From contig NZ_LT800494.1 of the NCBI RefSeq assembly GCF_900166665.1, forward strand, positions 1,384,353-1,448,352: 64,000 nucleotides of DNA, given 5' to 3'. The notes under the pieces were generated by a model. It had not been told where the DNA came from, did no database searches, and saw nothing but the letters and a program-made list of their open reading frames with translations. The first letter of the stretch is position 1. Each line of letters starts with the position of its first letter. Source of the stretch: Cytobacillus gottheilii (lineage in GTDB: Bacteria > Bacillota > Bacilli > Bacillales > Cytobacillaceae). The translations under genes and the position numbers were made by a program. Shown here in pieces: positions 36,969 through 44,580 of this stretch.

Positions 36969-37315
36969 AAATCAGTCAAGTTGTGCGCATTGAAAATGGA
37001 ATCGCCCTAGCCATTTCGTTTTATATTTATACACTGTTAGACTTTCCAATCTGGCTGTTTTTTGTTCTTTTATTCATTCCCGATATTTCAATGATTGGCT
37101 ATGCAATTAACAATAAAATAGGTGCAAATGTTTATAATTTGGGACATAGCTTTGTGTTACCTCTACTTTTAGCAATAGGTTACTTCTTCTTATTAAATGA
37201 TTATTTACTTCTCATAATCATCATCTGGATTGCTCATATATTTATGGATAGATTATTAGGTTTTGGATTAAAATATCAAGCTTCTTTTAACGATACACAT
37301 ATACACAGGCTATAA
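36965..37315 (+). CDS. DUF4260 family membrane protein
   Basis: A 116-residue integral membrane protein with four hydrophobic segments. Conserved DUF4260 landmarks are RIENGIALAISFYIY, DISMIGYAINNKIGA, YNLGHSFVLPLLL and the terminal WIAHIFMDRLLGFGLKY. Function is unknown. The ATGA overlap with merR means translational coupling, so the MerR protein probably responds to a compound related to this protein's activity. Confidence 0.88.
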   Translation: MKISQVVRIENGIALAISFYIYTLLDFPIWLFFVLLFIPDISMIGYAINNKIGANVYNLGHSFVLPLLLAIGYFFLLNDYLLLIIIIWIAHIFMDRLLGFGLKYQASFNDTHIHRL

Positions 37316-37330
37316 TGTATACAAGTTCTG

Positions 37331-37363
37331 AGAGATGATTAAGTTTATTAAGTAATCGTCTCT
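37331..37363. terminator. hairpin between DUF4260 and lysR
   Basis: AGAGATGATTA and TAATCGTCTCT arms form a stem between convergent genes. The T run is weak. A near-identical hairpin (GAGACGGTTA / TAATCGTCTC) follows the hydrolase gene at about 39534-39570. Confidence 0.55.
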
Positions 37364-37434
37364 TCCTCGTATATGACACATACTGCGCAATGATTGTTTC
37401 ATGAATTTAAGAAAATATGTCAAAATCGTTTGAA

Positions 37435-38346
37435 CTATTTTGACATATTCTCCTCCTTTAGAGATAGAACTTCCCTTGCTGCTTCAATGAAAGATAATAT
37501 AATCGGTGAAAGCCACTTATCTTTATGCCAAGCCATATGTGTATACACATCCAAGTTTTGAAATCGCCAAGGAAGAGCAACAAGTTCGCCACGTTCAACT
37601 TCAACTGCAGTTACTATTTTAGGAAGAAAGGCAATACCGATTCCCGAAATTGCACATTGTTTAATGGCTTCTGCACTTTGAAACTCTAATGATGAAGTAC
37701 TATCAATGTCTCCCTTCTTAAACGTTCGGTCAAACATTGTTCGATAGGGACAACCCTTTTCGTTTATCAGGAACACCTCTCCGTGAAAATCGTCAAGCTG
37801 TAATGCAGTTTGTTTGGCAAGTGGATGATCTGGAGCAACGAAAAAGCGAAAAGTTTCTTCTGTCAATCGTTCTATTGCAAGTCCCGTTGATTGAATGGGT
37901 TCGTCCAGTATAAAGGTGACATCCGAGGTTCCCTCAAAGAGTGTTTGTTTGAGTTGATGATTTGGAACCGAGCGAAAGATGAGACGAACACCAGGATGCA
38001 GCGAACGAAAAAGCTTAAAGATATCTGGAAGTCGATAGGCGCAAACAACTTCGTTAGCACTAATCGTTAAGGTGCCACTTAGAATTTCATTGTCATGAAC
38101 GACACTCCGAGCTTCGTCCAATTTGTTTAGAACCTCCTGGACGTGAGTTAAAAAACGTTTACCCGCAGTTGTGAGAACAAGCTGCTTTCCCAATCGATCA
38201 AAGAGACGAACACCTAGTTCTTCCTCCAATGCTTTTATTTGCATCGTTACATTGGAGGGTACGTAGTTTAGTGCTTCAGCAGCTCTACTGAAATTTAATG
38301 TTGTTGCCACCGTGTTGAACGTATTCAGCTGGCGCAATTCCACCAT
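37435..38346 (-). CDS. LysR family transcriptional regulator
   Basis: A 303-residue LysR regulator. The N-terminal winged helix includes VATTLNFSRAAEALNYVPSN, followed by a linker helix and the periplasmic-binding-protein-like effector domain with GIGIAFLPKIV near residue 220. The ATG at 38346 follows GAAGGAGG. An upstream in-frame ATG at 38367 overlaps it. It is divergent from the MetX-like hydrolase gene, its likely target. Confidence 0.92.
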   Translation of the reverse strand: MVELRQLNTFNTVATTLNFSRAAEALNYVPSNVTMQIKALEEELGVRLFDRLGKQLVLTTAGKRFLTHVQEVLNKLDEARSVVHDNEILSGTLTISANEVVCAYRLPDIFKLFRSLHPGVRLIFRSVPNHQLKQTLFEGTSDVTFILDEPIQSTGLAIERLTEETFRFFVAPDHPLAKQTALQLDDFHGEVFLINEKGCPYRTMFDRTFKKGDIDSTSSLEFQSAEAIKQCAISGIGIAFLPKIVTAVEVERGELVALPWRFQNLDVYTHMAWHKDKWLSPIILSFIEAAREVLSLKEENMSK

Positions 38347-38363
38347 AATTCCTCCTTCGATTT

Positions 38364-38376
38364 TCAATATTATTGA
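38364..38376. promoter_or_regulatory. candidate LysR box
   Basis: TCAATA-T-TATTGA is a perfect 13-bp palindrome of the T-N11-A type in the lysR/hydrolase divergent region. A related TTTATTGAAAG half lies at about 38400. Confidence 0.5.
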
Positions 38377-38487
38377 ATACTGCTTTTAATTATCTTCACT
38401 TTTATTGAAAGTAACACGACCTTATACTAAATACAAGAAATACATTCTAAAATGTTTGTGTTTCATTTAAAAAGGAGTGACAATTCA

Positions 38488-39510
38488 ATGGATAATTATG
38501 AGATTTTCAATTTGGGTGATGTAACCTTACAATCGGGAGTAACGTTACCAAGCACTTTTCTTGCTTATAAGACTTATGGAAAGTTGAATGAAACTAAAGA
38601 TAATGTTGTTATTTATCCAACTGCTTTTGGCGACCAACATGTTAATAATGAATGGTTGATCGGAGACGGCATGGCACTAGATCCACAGAAATATTTCATT
38701 ATCGTTCCGAATCTAATAGGGAATGGCTTATCTTCTTCTCCAAGCAATACTCCTGCACCGTTCGACAAAGCTAATTTTCCGCAGGTAACCATCTATGACA
38801 ATGTTCAATTGCAGTATCGACTTGTGACCGAAAAATTCGGCATTCAGAAAATCGCACTTGTAGTTGGATGGTCAATGGGTGGTCTTCAATCTTTCCAATG
38901 GGCAGCCAGTTACCCCGACATGGTGGATCGAATTGCCTCTTTCTGTGGAAATGCAAAGACTTGGCCGCAAACCTATGTGGTTCTCGATGGACTAAAGGCT
39001 GCACTCATGGCCTCAGTCGGCTCGGAATCTACTGAAATAAACCAGTTGACTTCTAAAGATATGCGTGCGGTGGGTCGTGTCTATGCTGGATGGGGGTTAT
39101 CGCAAACCTTCTATAAAGAGGAACTTTATCGTGAAATGGGATTTGAGGAATTGGAAGAGTTTGCGGTTGGAGTTTGGGAAAATAGCTTTATGAGTATGGA
39201 TCCCCACAATGTTCTAGCCATGTTATGGACAGGACAACATGCAGATATTAGTGCAAACGCAGCATATAACGGAGCGTTCGATGAGGCACTCAAAACCATT
39301 AAAGCCGATACTTATATCATGCCAGGAAGTACGGATCTCTTCTGTACGGCAGAAAATAACGAATATGAAGCTAATCTTGTACCGAATGCTGAATATCATC
39401 CTATCAAATCAGTCTGGGGTCATTTTGCTGGTCGTGGAATCAACAGAACCGATAATAAATTTATTGATGAAAATTTAAAACGCTTATTAGGACTTCGAAA
39501 AAACAGGTAA
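38488..39510 (+). CDS. alpha/beta hydrolase, homoserine O-acetyltransferase-like
   Basis: A 340-residue alpha/beta hydrolase of the MetX-like group. The nucleophile elbow is VGWSMGGLQSFQWA, the oxyanion region contains IVPNLIGNGLSSSPS, and the catalytic His lies in SVWGHFAGRG near the C terminus. Typical MetX features for homoserine binding are not all clear, so it may be an acyltransferase or esterase with another substrate. The ATG at 38488 follows AAAGGAGTG. The divergent LysR suggests control by a small metabolite. Confidence 0.85.
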   Translation: MDNYEIFNLGDVTLQSGVTLPSTFLAYKTYGKLNETKDNVVIYPTAFGDQHVNNEWLIGDGMALDPQKYFIIVPNLIGNGLSSSPSNTPAPFDKANFPQVTIYDNVQLQYRLVTEKFGIQKIALVVGWSMGGLQSFQWAASYPDMVDRIASFCGNAKTWPQTYVVLDGLKAALMASVGSESTEINQLTSKDMRAVGRVYAGWGLSQTFYKEELYREMGFEELEEFAVGVWENSFMSMDPHNVLAMLWTGQHADISANAAYNGAFDEALKTIKADTYIMPGSTDLFCTAENNEYEANLVPNAEYHPIKSVWGHFAGRGINRTDNKFIDENLKRLLGLRKNR

Positions 39511-39854
39511 ACTGTTTTAATATACTATAATTGAGAGACGGTTACCCTCGAATTAATCGTCTCTTTCTTTTACTCAAGGACTATTGCGTAGTACAACGAT
39601 ATTGGGCAGTAAAAGACATCCACTTAGCGCTAACTTGGTGAATATATATACATAAACAAACAGATGCGATTCTTCAAGTGAGAAAGATCGCTATTTTGTT
39701 TATTCAAGTAACGGGGCGGTTAGTGAAAGAAGCCCGAACGCTAACAGTTATAAATTAACCGTTGAAATTATGGTGATTCCAGGTTAAAATTTGTATAAAT
39801 AGAAATATTTTGAAATGTATAAGATGAAAAGTTAGGATAGGAATTAGTAGTTAC
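39511..39854. other. intergenic region upstream of the T-box
   Basis: It contains a GAGACGGTTA/TAATCGTCTC hairpin (about 39534-39570) and the GATCGCTATTTTG...ACGGGGCGGTTAGTG module near 39685-39735. No gene is seen. Confidence 0.45.
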
Positions 39855-40050
39855 TTATCTCCCTGTAACAGAGAGCTGATGGGTGGTGGGAATCAGTACA
39901 AAGGTAAGAGCGAATTACCTCCTTGAGCTTTCTTTACGAACATAGAAGTAGTAAAGAACGGACGGACCGTTATTCGTAATGAGTGGAAGAGTTTTCTTCA
40001 ATAAGGGTGGTACCACGTTAACCACGTCCCTTTTAATAGGGGCGTGGTCT
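39855..40050 (+). promoter_or_regulatory. T-box leader ahead of a GNAT gene
   Basis: Stem I contains AACAGAGAGCTGATGGGTGG and AGCGAATTACCTCCTTGAGC. The T-box sequence GGGTGGTACCACG is at 40005-40017. The terminator ACCACGTCCC / GGGGCGTGGT with T run spans 40021-40053. The specifier is best read as ATT (Ile) followed by A, or else TTA (Leu). The bulge base T fits discriminator A in both tRNAs. Confidence 0.88.
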
Positions 40051-40083
40051 TTTTATTTTATATTATTGGGGGTAGAAATAACT

Positions 40084-40560
40084 ATGGATATAACTATTCG
40101 ACATGCTGAGCAAAACGATTACGATTTATTGCTGCCTTTATTTAGTCAGGTTCATGAATTCCACGTTTTTGTAAGACCAGATTTGTACAAAGAGAATCCC
40201 ACTCCAGTCGAACAAGAGTTTTTTGAAAGCCAATTGATTGATAGTAAACAGCATATTTTTGTGGCTACCATATGCGCTGATATAGTTGGCGTTATAGTGA
40301 CAAAGGAAGAAGAAGTAACAGAAAATACTTTTGTTAAAGCGAGGAAAGTATTATATATAAAGAGTTTATGCGTTCTTGAAGCACATAGAAAGAAAGGTAT
40401 CGGAAAAAAACTAACTAAATACGTTTTGGATTTTGGTAGATGCCTCAAAATTGATAGTATTGAATTAGGAGTATCCGAGGAAAATAAATCTGCCATTGAA
40501 TTTTATAGGTCAATTGGGATGACAACGAAGAGTAGAAAAATGGAGATTATATTGAACTAA
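40084..40560 (+). CDS. GNAT acetyltransferase under T-box control
   Basis: A 158-residue GNAT protein. The acetyl-CoA loop is EAHRKKGIGKKLTKYVL near residue 101, and the C-terminal NKSAIEFYRSIGMT is typical. The ATG at 40084 begins MDITIRHAEQNDYD, 31 bases after the T-box terminator. T-box control implies that it is made when the matching tRNA is uncharged, so the substrate may be an amino acid, a precursor, or an inhibitor of the cognate synthetase. No other gene follows in the unit. Confidence 0.87.
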   Translation: MDITIRHAEQNDYDLLLPLFSQVHEFHVFVRPDLYKENPTPVEQEFFESQLIDSKQHIFVATICADIVGVIVTKEEEVTENTFVKARKVLYIKSLCVLEAHRKKGIGKKLTKYVLDFGRCLKIDSIELGVSEENKSAIEFYRSIGMTTKSRKMEIILN

Positions 40561-40624
40561 CGGACGGGTGATTCGACGATCCTTTTCTTATTGTACAAAA
40601 GGGGCAGGTTAGCGTAAGAGGGGA

Positions 40625-40654
40625 TTTACATTAATGACCTTGATGTCATATAAT
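40625..40654 (+). promoter_or_regulatory. sigma-A promoter of the leader-peptide/GNAT unit
   Basis: TTTACA at 40625-40630 and a perfect TATAAT at 40649-40654 are 18 bp apart, giving a start site near 40661. Confidence 0.78.
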
Positions 40655-40697
40655 TTAAAATGTTAAGTTAATTAACTGTGTAAGGGAGGGGATTATT

Positions 40698-40772
40698 ATG
40701 GCCAAATTTAAATTATATAGAATTAGACGAGTTACGATGGTTCCAAACCTCCCTTTAGTTTCAAGTATATAA
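40698..40772 (+). CDS. 24-residue leader peptide with +X+ motifs
   Basis: The peptide MAKFKLYRIRRVTMVPNLPL plus VSSI follows a strong AAGGGAGGGG site and lies between a good promoter and an attenuator hairpin. It contains two Lys/Arg-X-Lys/Arg triplets (KFK at residues 3-5, RIR at 8-10). This is the type of motif at which macrolide-bound ribosomes stall in leaders such as ErmDL. Codons 12-15 form one arm of a long RNA pairing with the terminator. Its role is therefore probably regulatory. Confidence 0.72.
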   Translation: MAKFKLYRIRRVTMVPNLPLVSSI

Positions 40773-40831
40773 TTAAGAGTATTTAATTATCTAAGAAGAC
40801 CATCGTAAATACGGAGGTCTTTATTTTATTT
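40732..40831 (+). promoter_or_regulatory. transcription attenuator with competing pairings
   Basis: The terminator hairpin is AAGACC (40796-40801) with GGTCTT (40816-40821), followed by TATTTTATTT. TTACGATGGT inside the leader ORF (40732-40741) is perfectly complementary over 10 bases to ACCATCGTAA (40799-40808), which includes part of the left terminator arm and its loop. ACCTCC (40747-40752) can pair with GGAGGT (40813-40818) in the right arm. Both long-range pairings would break the terminator, and a ribosome on the leader would decide which forms. Confidence 0.7.
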
Positions 40832-40882
40832 GTAAATTTAATTTTATCGGATTCCTATATTAAAAATAAGGAGCTAAAATGT

Positions 40883-41473
40883 ATGCAAATAAGAAATTAT
40901 GAAGCTGGAGATGAAATTGGTTGGGTTAGATGTAGAGCATTATCTTTTTTAGATACTGCTTACTTCGACAATGTATTGAAGAATAAAGAAATATACAATA
41001 ATCCAGCTATTGAATTAGTAGCTGTTGAAGACGAACAAATTGTAGGATTATTAGATATTGAATATGAAGTCCAAGAGAGGACCGTTTGTTCAAGAGGAAA
41101 TGGTCTCGGTGGAATGATATGGCATATTGCAGTTCATCCAGACTTTCAGAGGAGAGGTATAGGTACTCAATTATTAAATGCGGCAGAAAAAACAGCTAAA
41201 ATAAAAGGGTTAAATCGTTTTGAAGCTTGGACTAGAAATGATGAATGGGTAAGAAACTGGTATATAAAAAGTGGATTTGACGATGTAGAATCGTACTTGC
41301 AAGTGTATATTGATGGTAACAAGGAATTAAACGGAGTCATTAAAAGTGAAATTTCTAACCTATTTCCTGTTCAAGTATATGCTCATTACGTTGGAAATGA
41401 AAAAGAGTCGATAAAGGAGAGTTTTCAAAGAGTACATGAATGTATTTGTTATGAAAAAATGCTAAGAAAGTGA
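40883..41473 (+). CDS. GNAT acetyltransferase behind a leader-peptide attenuator
   Basis: A 196-residue GNAT protein with acetyl-CoA motif VHPDFQRRGIGTQLLNAAEK near residue 92 and the preceding strand GMIWHIAV. AAGGAGC precedes the ATG at 40883. An overlapping ATG at 40879 in another frame stops quickly. The C-terminal ~50 residues extend beyond the minimal fold. With an inducible-type leader upstream, an antibiotic- or toxin-acetylating role is a reasonable but unproven inference. Confidence 0.85.
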   Translation: MQIRNYEAGDEIGWVRCRALSFLDTAYFDNVLKNKEIYNNPAIELVAVEDEQIVGLLDIEYEVQERTVCSRGNGLGGMIWHIAVHPDFQRRGIGTQLLNAAEKTAKIKGLNRFEAWTRNDEWVRNWYIKSGFDDVESYLQVYIDGNKELNGVIKSEISNLFPVQVYAHYVGNEKESIKESFQRVHECICYEKMLRK

Positions 41474-41744
41474 CTTCTTATCTTTCAAAGGGAGGAAGGG
41501 TTCATTTTCTCTATTTTAACTAGAGTTTAGACTGGTAAGCATTTATAAGCTTAAAGTTTGTGAAGTTATATACTTAAACTAAAGGGTGCTATTATCCAAG
41601 AGTCAGCTGCCCATTCAGGCGGCTTTTCTTAATTGGCAATAGGGGGCAGCATTCCTGTAATAAGTGAAAATTCACTGATGCTAGAAATGGGGCAGGTTAT
41701 ATTAACTATGAAAATGAATCTAAAGCTGCTGACTAAGCAGCTTT
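41474..41744. other. intergenic region with two GGGGCAG modules
   Basis: Contains GTCAGCTGCCCATTCAGGCGGC-type hairpin with TTTTC (about 41600-41627), then AGGGGGCAGCATTCCTG (41641) and AATGGGGCAGGTTATATT (41686). A small hairpin, AAAGCTGCTGACTAAGCAGCTTTTT, lies at about 41722-41746. No gene is seen. Confidence 0.45.
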
Positions 41745-42255
41745 TTTTAGTTATTGTTCACTTTAATCGTGACTTCTTTTCTTTTATCCAATTGTTCTTC
41801 TCCCAAATTATTTACTGCTGAAGAATTGAAGCATTTTAATAGAGGAGAAACACCTTATGAATTAGTTAAGGAATATCAAAAGAAGTTAAGCCAGGCAACT
41901 GAGTTGATTTTTATATTTCCTGTCTGGTGGTGGGACTTACCTGCTATTTTAAAGAGTTTTATTGATAAAGTAATGTTGAGTGGATTCGCTTTCCTAGAGG
42001 AAAAAACAACAGGTGATCTGAAAGGGTTATTGACATATATAGAGAAAACAACTGTGATTTCAACTTCTACAACGGATAAAGATTATATTGAATCTGAAGG
42101 AGGAAATGCTATTCAGGGCGTATTCATTAACTGAACTTTAGCTGACCTGGGAATTAAAAATGAAAAAACAAAATGGATTCATTTTTCTGGTGTTAACTTA
42201 ACAACAGATGAGAAGAGGAAACAATTTTTAAGAGAAATAACTCTAGATATTTGAA
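41745..42255 (+). pseudogene. broken NAD(P)H oxidoreductase (flavodoxin-fold)
   Basis: The reading frame carries ELVKEYQKKLSQATELIF, FPVWWWDLPAILKSFIDK and LSGFAFLEEKTTGDLKG, typical of NAD(P)H:quinone reductase/KefF-like proteins. An in-frame TGA at 42132-42134 interrupts it, after which the same frame continues (LADLGIKNEKTKWIHFSGV) to a stop at 42252-42254. The N-terminal FMN-binding part is reduced to a short VIVHFNRDFFS-like piece in another frame, so it also lost or frameshifted its first ~50 residues. No ribosome binding site supports a start. Confidence 0.85.
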
Positions 42256-42270
42256 ATAGAATGAACTGAA

Positions 42271-42300
42271 AAAATGCACGTAAATAAAAGCGTGCATTTA
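42271..42300. terminator. hairpin AAATGCACG/CGTGCATTT
   Basis: A 9-bp perfect stem with a 10-base loop follows the oxidoreductase pseudogene. The T run is short. Confidence 0.6.
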
Positions 42301-42319
42301 CACAACAAGGAACAAAATT

Positions 42320-42364
42320 AAGAGCCAAGGTATGCACTGCTTGCATACCTTGGCTCTTTTTACA
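42320..42364. terminator. strong bidirectional terminator
   Basis: AAGAGCCAAGGTATGCA pairs perfectly with TGCATACCTTGGCTCTT, giving a 17-bp stem with T run on the + strand. It insulates the chemoreceptor gene from upstream transcription. Confidence 0.9.
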
Positions 42365-42436
42365 TTCATAAAATATACTGCCGTTTAGCATTCTTTAATT
42401 GCCAAATATATATAATCTTTTTTAGTAAATCCATAT

Positions 42437-42463
42437 TAATCATTTTATATAATCAACCGATAG
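42437..42463 (+). promoter_or_regulatory. SigD-like promoter for the chemoreceptor gene
   Basis: TAAT at 42437-42440, a 15-bp spacer and ACCGATAG at 42456-42463 approximate the motility sigma factor consensus TAAA-N15-GCCGATAT. Position 50 bases before the TTG start fits. Confidence 0.55.
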
Positions 42464-42513
42464 TATAGTGGGAGATTCAAAAGTGAATTTGTGATTGAAT
42501 AGGAGAAAATACA

Positions 42514-44217
42514 TTGGGGAAAATCAGGAAAATTAATTTAAAGCTGGCTGCAAAGGTAAATATCATTGTCATATCAATCATTGTGGTATTATCAGCCGTT
42601 ATTGGTTTTGTTGCGAATCATGAGGTAACAGAGGGAATTAAAGAATTTGCAACAGAGAAAGCAAAGGGAGATCTGGGATTAGCTTATCGGTATATCGATA
42701 ATAAGTACCCAGGTGATTGGGAAGTTAGAGGAAATGAGTTATATAAAGGATCCGTCAAAATAAATGATAACTTTGAAATCGTCGATAAGATTGGAGAAGA
42801 TACGGGAGATACTGTAACCATCTTTTTAAAAGATACCCGTATAACGACAAATGTTTTAATCGATGGAGACCGCGCGATTGGCACCAAAGCTTCTCCTGAG
42901 GTAGTGGACACTGTCATCATAGATCGTGAAAATTACTATGGTGAAGCAAATGTGGCAGGGAATATGTATCAAACGGCATATATGCCCCTTCAGTCTTCAA
43001 CAGGAGAAGTGATTGGGATTTTTTATGTTGGTGCATCAGAAGAAATCATCAATCAAATCCTGTCTTCTTTTCTAATAAAATTTATTATTATTTTATTGAT
43101 TATGGTAGCCATAGCTTTTGCTGTCGTTTATCTGTTCACTTCTAAAATGAAAAAGAGACTTGCCGCTATGACCAATGCCCTTAAAATGGCTGGGAATGGT
43201 GACTTTACAGCGAAAATTCAGGATCATTCAAAAGATGAGCTGGGCTCATTAGCTGTAAGCTACAATCAAATGTCCCAGAATCTTAAAACAATGTTAGATG
43301 AGGTGATTCAAACCTCTGAACAGCTAGCTTCTTCATCAGAACAGCTAACTGCAAGCTCAGAGCAGACGAGCATTGCTACAGAGACGATTACAGAATCAAT
43401 TCAACAAGTAGCCAATGGTGCTGAGCAATCGGCAGTGAATGTGCAAGAAAGTTCATTGGCACTGGAAGAAGTGGCAAAAGGCATACATTCTATTGCCGAA
43501 AATGCACTAATGGTTTCTGAAGTCAGTAATGCTGCTGTCGAAAAAGCCAAAGAGGGCGGGGTACTCGTTCAAAATACGGTTAAGCAAATAAATGCCATTA
43601 ACACATCTGCAGCAGCAAGCGGAGAAGTTATGAAAACGCTGGATTACAGATCACAGGAAATTGAAAAAATAACAAAAGTGATAACCGATATTGCGGACCA
43701 AACGAATTTACTGGCATTAAATGCGGCAATTGAGGCTGCCAGAGCGGGAGAACATGGGAGAGGATTTGCTGTTGTAGCAGATGAAGTAAGAAAGCTCGCA
43801 GAACAGTCACAGGCATCTTCTTCTCAAATCTCAGTATTGATTCGAACCATCCAAGAAGATATGGAGCAGTCAAGCAGGTCCATTGAACAAGTTTCTGAAG
43901 AGGTAAAAGAGGGGTTAGACATTGTTCAGCAGACAAGCATGAACTTTAAAGAAATTCTTGATCATATGGCAAGCTTAACAGAACAAACGAATGATATGGC
44001 AGCGACTTCTGAACAAATATCGGCTAGTACACAAGAAGTGTCAGCAACAGTTTCTGGGATTATTACCATATCAGAACAGACATCATCTCATTCACAAAAC
44101 GTGGCCGCTTCCGCAGAGGAACAGCTTGCATCAATGGAAGAAATAGCCGCTTCATCAGCAGCGTTATCTCATTTAGCAGAAGATTTAAAAGTGGTTGTCA
44201 GCAGGTTCAAAGTATAG
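42514..44217 (+). CDS. methyl-accepting chemotaxis protein
   Basis: The 567-residue receptor has an N-terminal membrane helix (about residues 10-32) and a single-Cache-type external domain of ~150 residues ([23 protein letters not shown]-like end). A second helix spans about 188-210, followed by a HAMP segment and the long helical signalling domain. The signalling hairpin tip has the usual [20 protein letters not shown] near residue 395. The TTG at 42514 follows AGGAGA. A SigD-like promoter agrees with motility-linked expression. The ligand is unknown. Confidence 0.95.
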   Translation: MGKIRKINLKLAAKVNIIVISIIVVLSAVIGFVANHEVTEGIKEFATEKAKGDLGLAYRYIDNKYPGDWEVRGNELYKGSVKINDNFEIVDKIGEDTGDTVTIFLKDTRITTNVLIDGDRAIGTKASPEVVDTVIIDRENYYGEANVAGNMYQTAYMPLQSSTGEVIGIFYVGASEEIINQILSSFLIKFIIILLIMVAIAFAVVYLFTSKMKKRLAAMTNALKMAGNGDFTAKIQDHSKDELGSLAVSYNQMSQNLKTMLDEVIQTSEQLASSSEQLTASSEQTSIATETITESIQQVANGAEQSAVNVQESSLALEEVAKGIHSIAENALMVSEVSNAAVEKAKEGGVLVQNTVKQINAINTSAAASGEVMKTLDYRSQEIEKITKVITDIADQTNLLALNAAIEAARAGEHGRGFAVVADEVRKLAEQSQASSSQISVLIRTIQEDMEQSSRSIEQVSEEVKEGLDIVQQTSMNFKEILDHMASLTEQTNDMAATSEQISASTQEVSATVSGIITISEQTSSHSQNVAASAEEQLASMEEIAASSAALSHLAEDLKVVVSRFKV

Positions 44218-44307
44218 TTTTTGAAAGTAAATACTGCGTAATTTAGTGTAAGTTATTTATTAGACTAGAAGGTAAATAATCAATATTTAGAGTCTAGAAT
44301 TAATTTA

Positions 44308-44336
44308 TTGACAATTGTTTCAATTTCATTTATTAT
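44308..44336 (+). promoter_or_regulatory. sigma-A promoter of the S-box operon
   Basis: TTGACA at 44308-44313 and TATTAT at 44331-44336 are exactly 17 bp apart, about 35 bases before the riboswitch. Confidence 0.8.
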
Positions 44337-44372
44337 CCTATTAAATAAATGAAAAATTGAATATTTTCTTCT

Positions 44373-44512
44373 TATCCAGAGAGGTGGAGGGACTGGCCCT
44401 TTGAAGCCTCGGCAGCAGGTTCGTATGAACACTGTGCCAATTCCAGCAAGCGTACTGCTTGAAAGATGAGAAGAGGGTTTTTAAAACTCTCTTCTTAGGA
44501 GGAGAGTTTTTT
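44373..44512 (+). promoter_or_regulatory. SAM-I riboswitch (S-box)
   Basis: The conserved S-box core is complete: CTTATCCAGAGAGGTGGAGG, then GACTGGCCCTTTGAAGCC, CGGCAGCAG, a GTGCCAATTCCAGCAAGCG stretch and GAAAGATGAGAAG. It is followed by a terminator, AACTCTC / GAGAGTT with six T, at 44485-44512. Low SAM should allow read-through into the two downstream genes. Confidence 0.95.
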
Positions 44513-44580
44513 CATTGTTTATTAATCCTACTTAAGTTATAGGAAAAGTAGATAATTAATGATCAGAGGGGCGAAGAGAG

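Noticed and set aside
41600-41640. A second T-box or riboswitch near the oxidoreductase pseudogene
   Set aside because: Only a simple terminator-like hairpin and the GGGGCAG motif are present. No T-box or other aptamer core is visible.
42132-42134. TGA as a selenocysteine codon in the oxidoreductase
   Set aside because: The family has no selenoprotein precedent known to me, no SECIS-like hairpin directly follows, and the N terminus is also missing, so a pseudogene is simpler.
42179-42391. 70-codon minus-strand frame across two hairpins
   Set aside because: It reads through two terminator stems and has no ribosome binding site.
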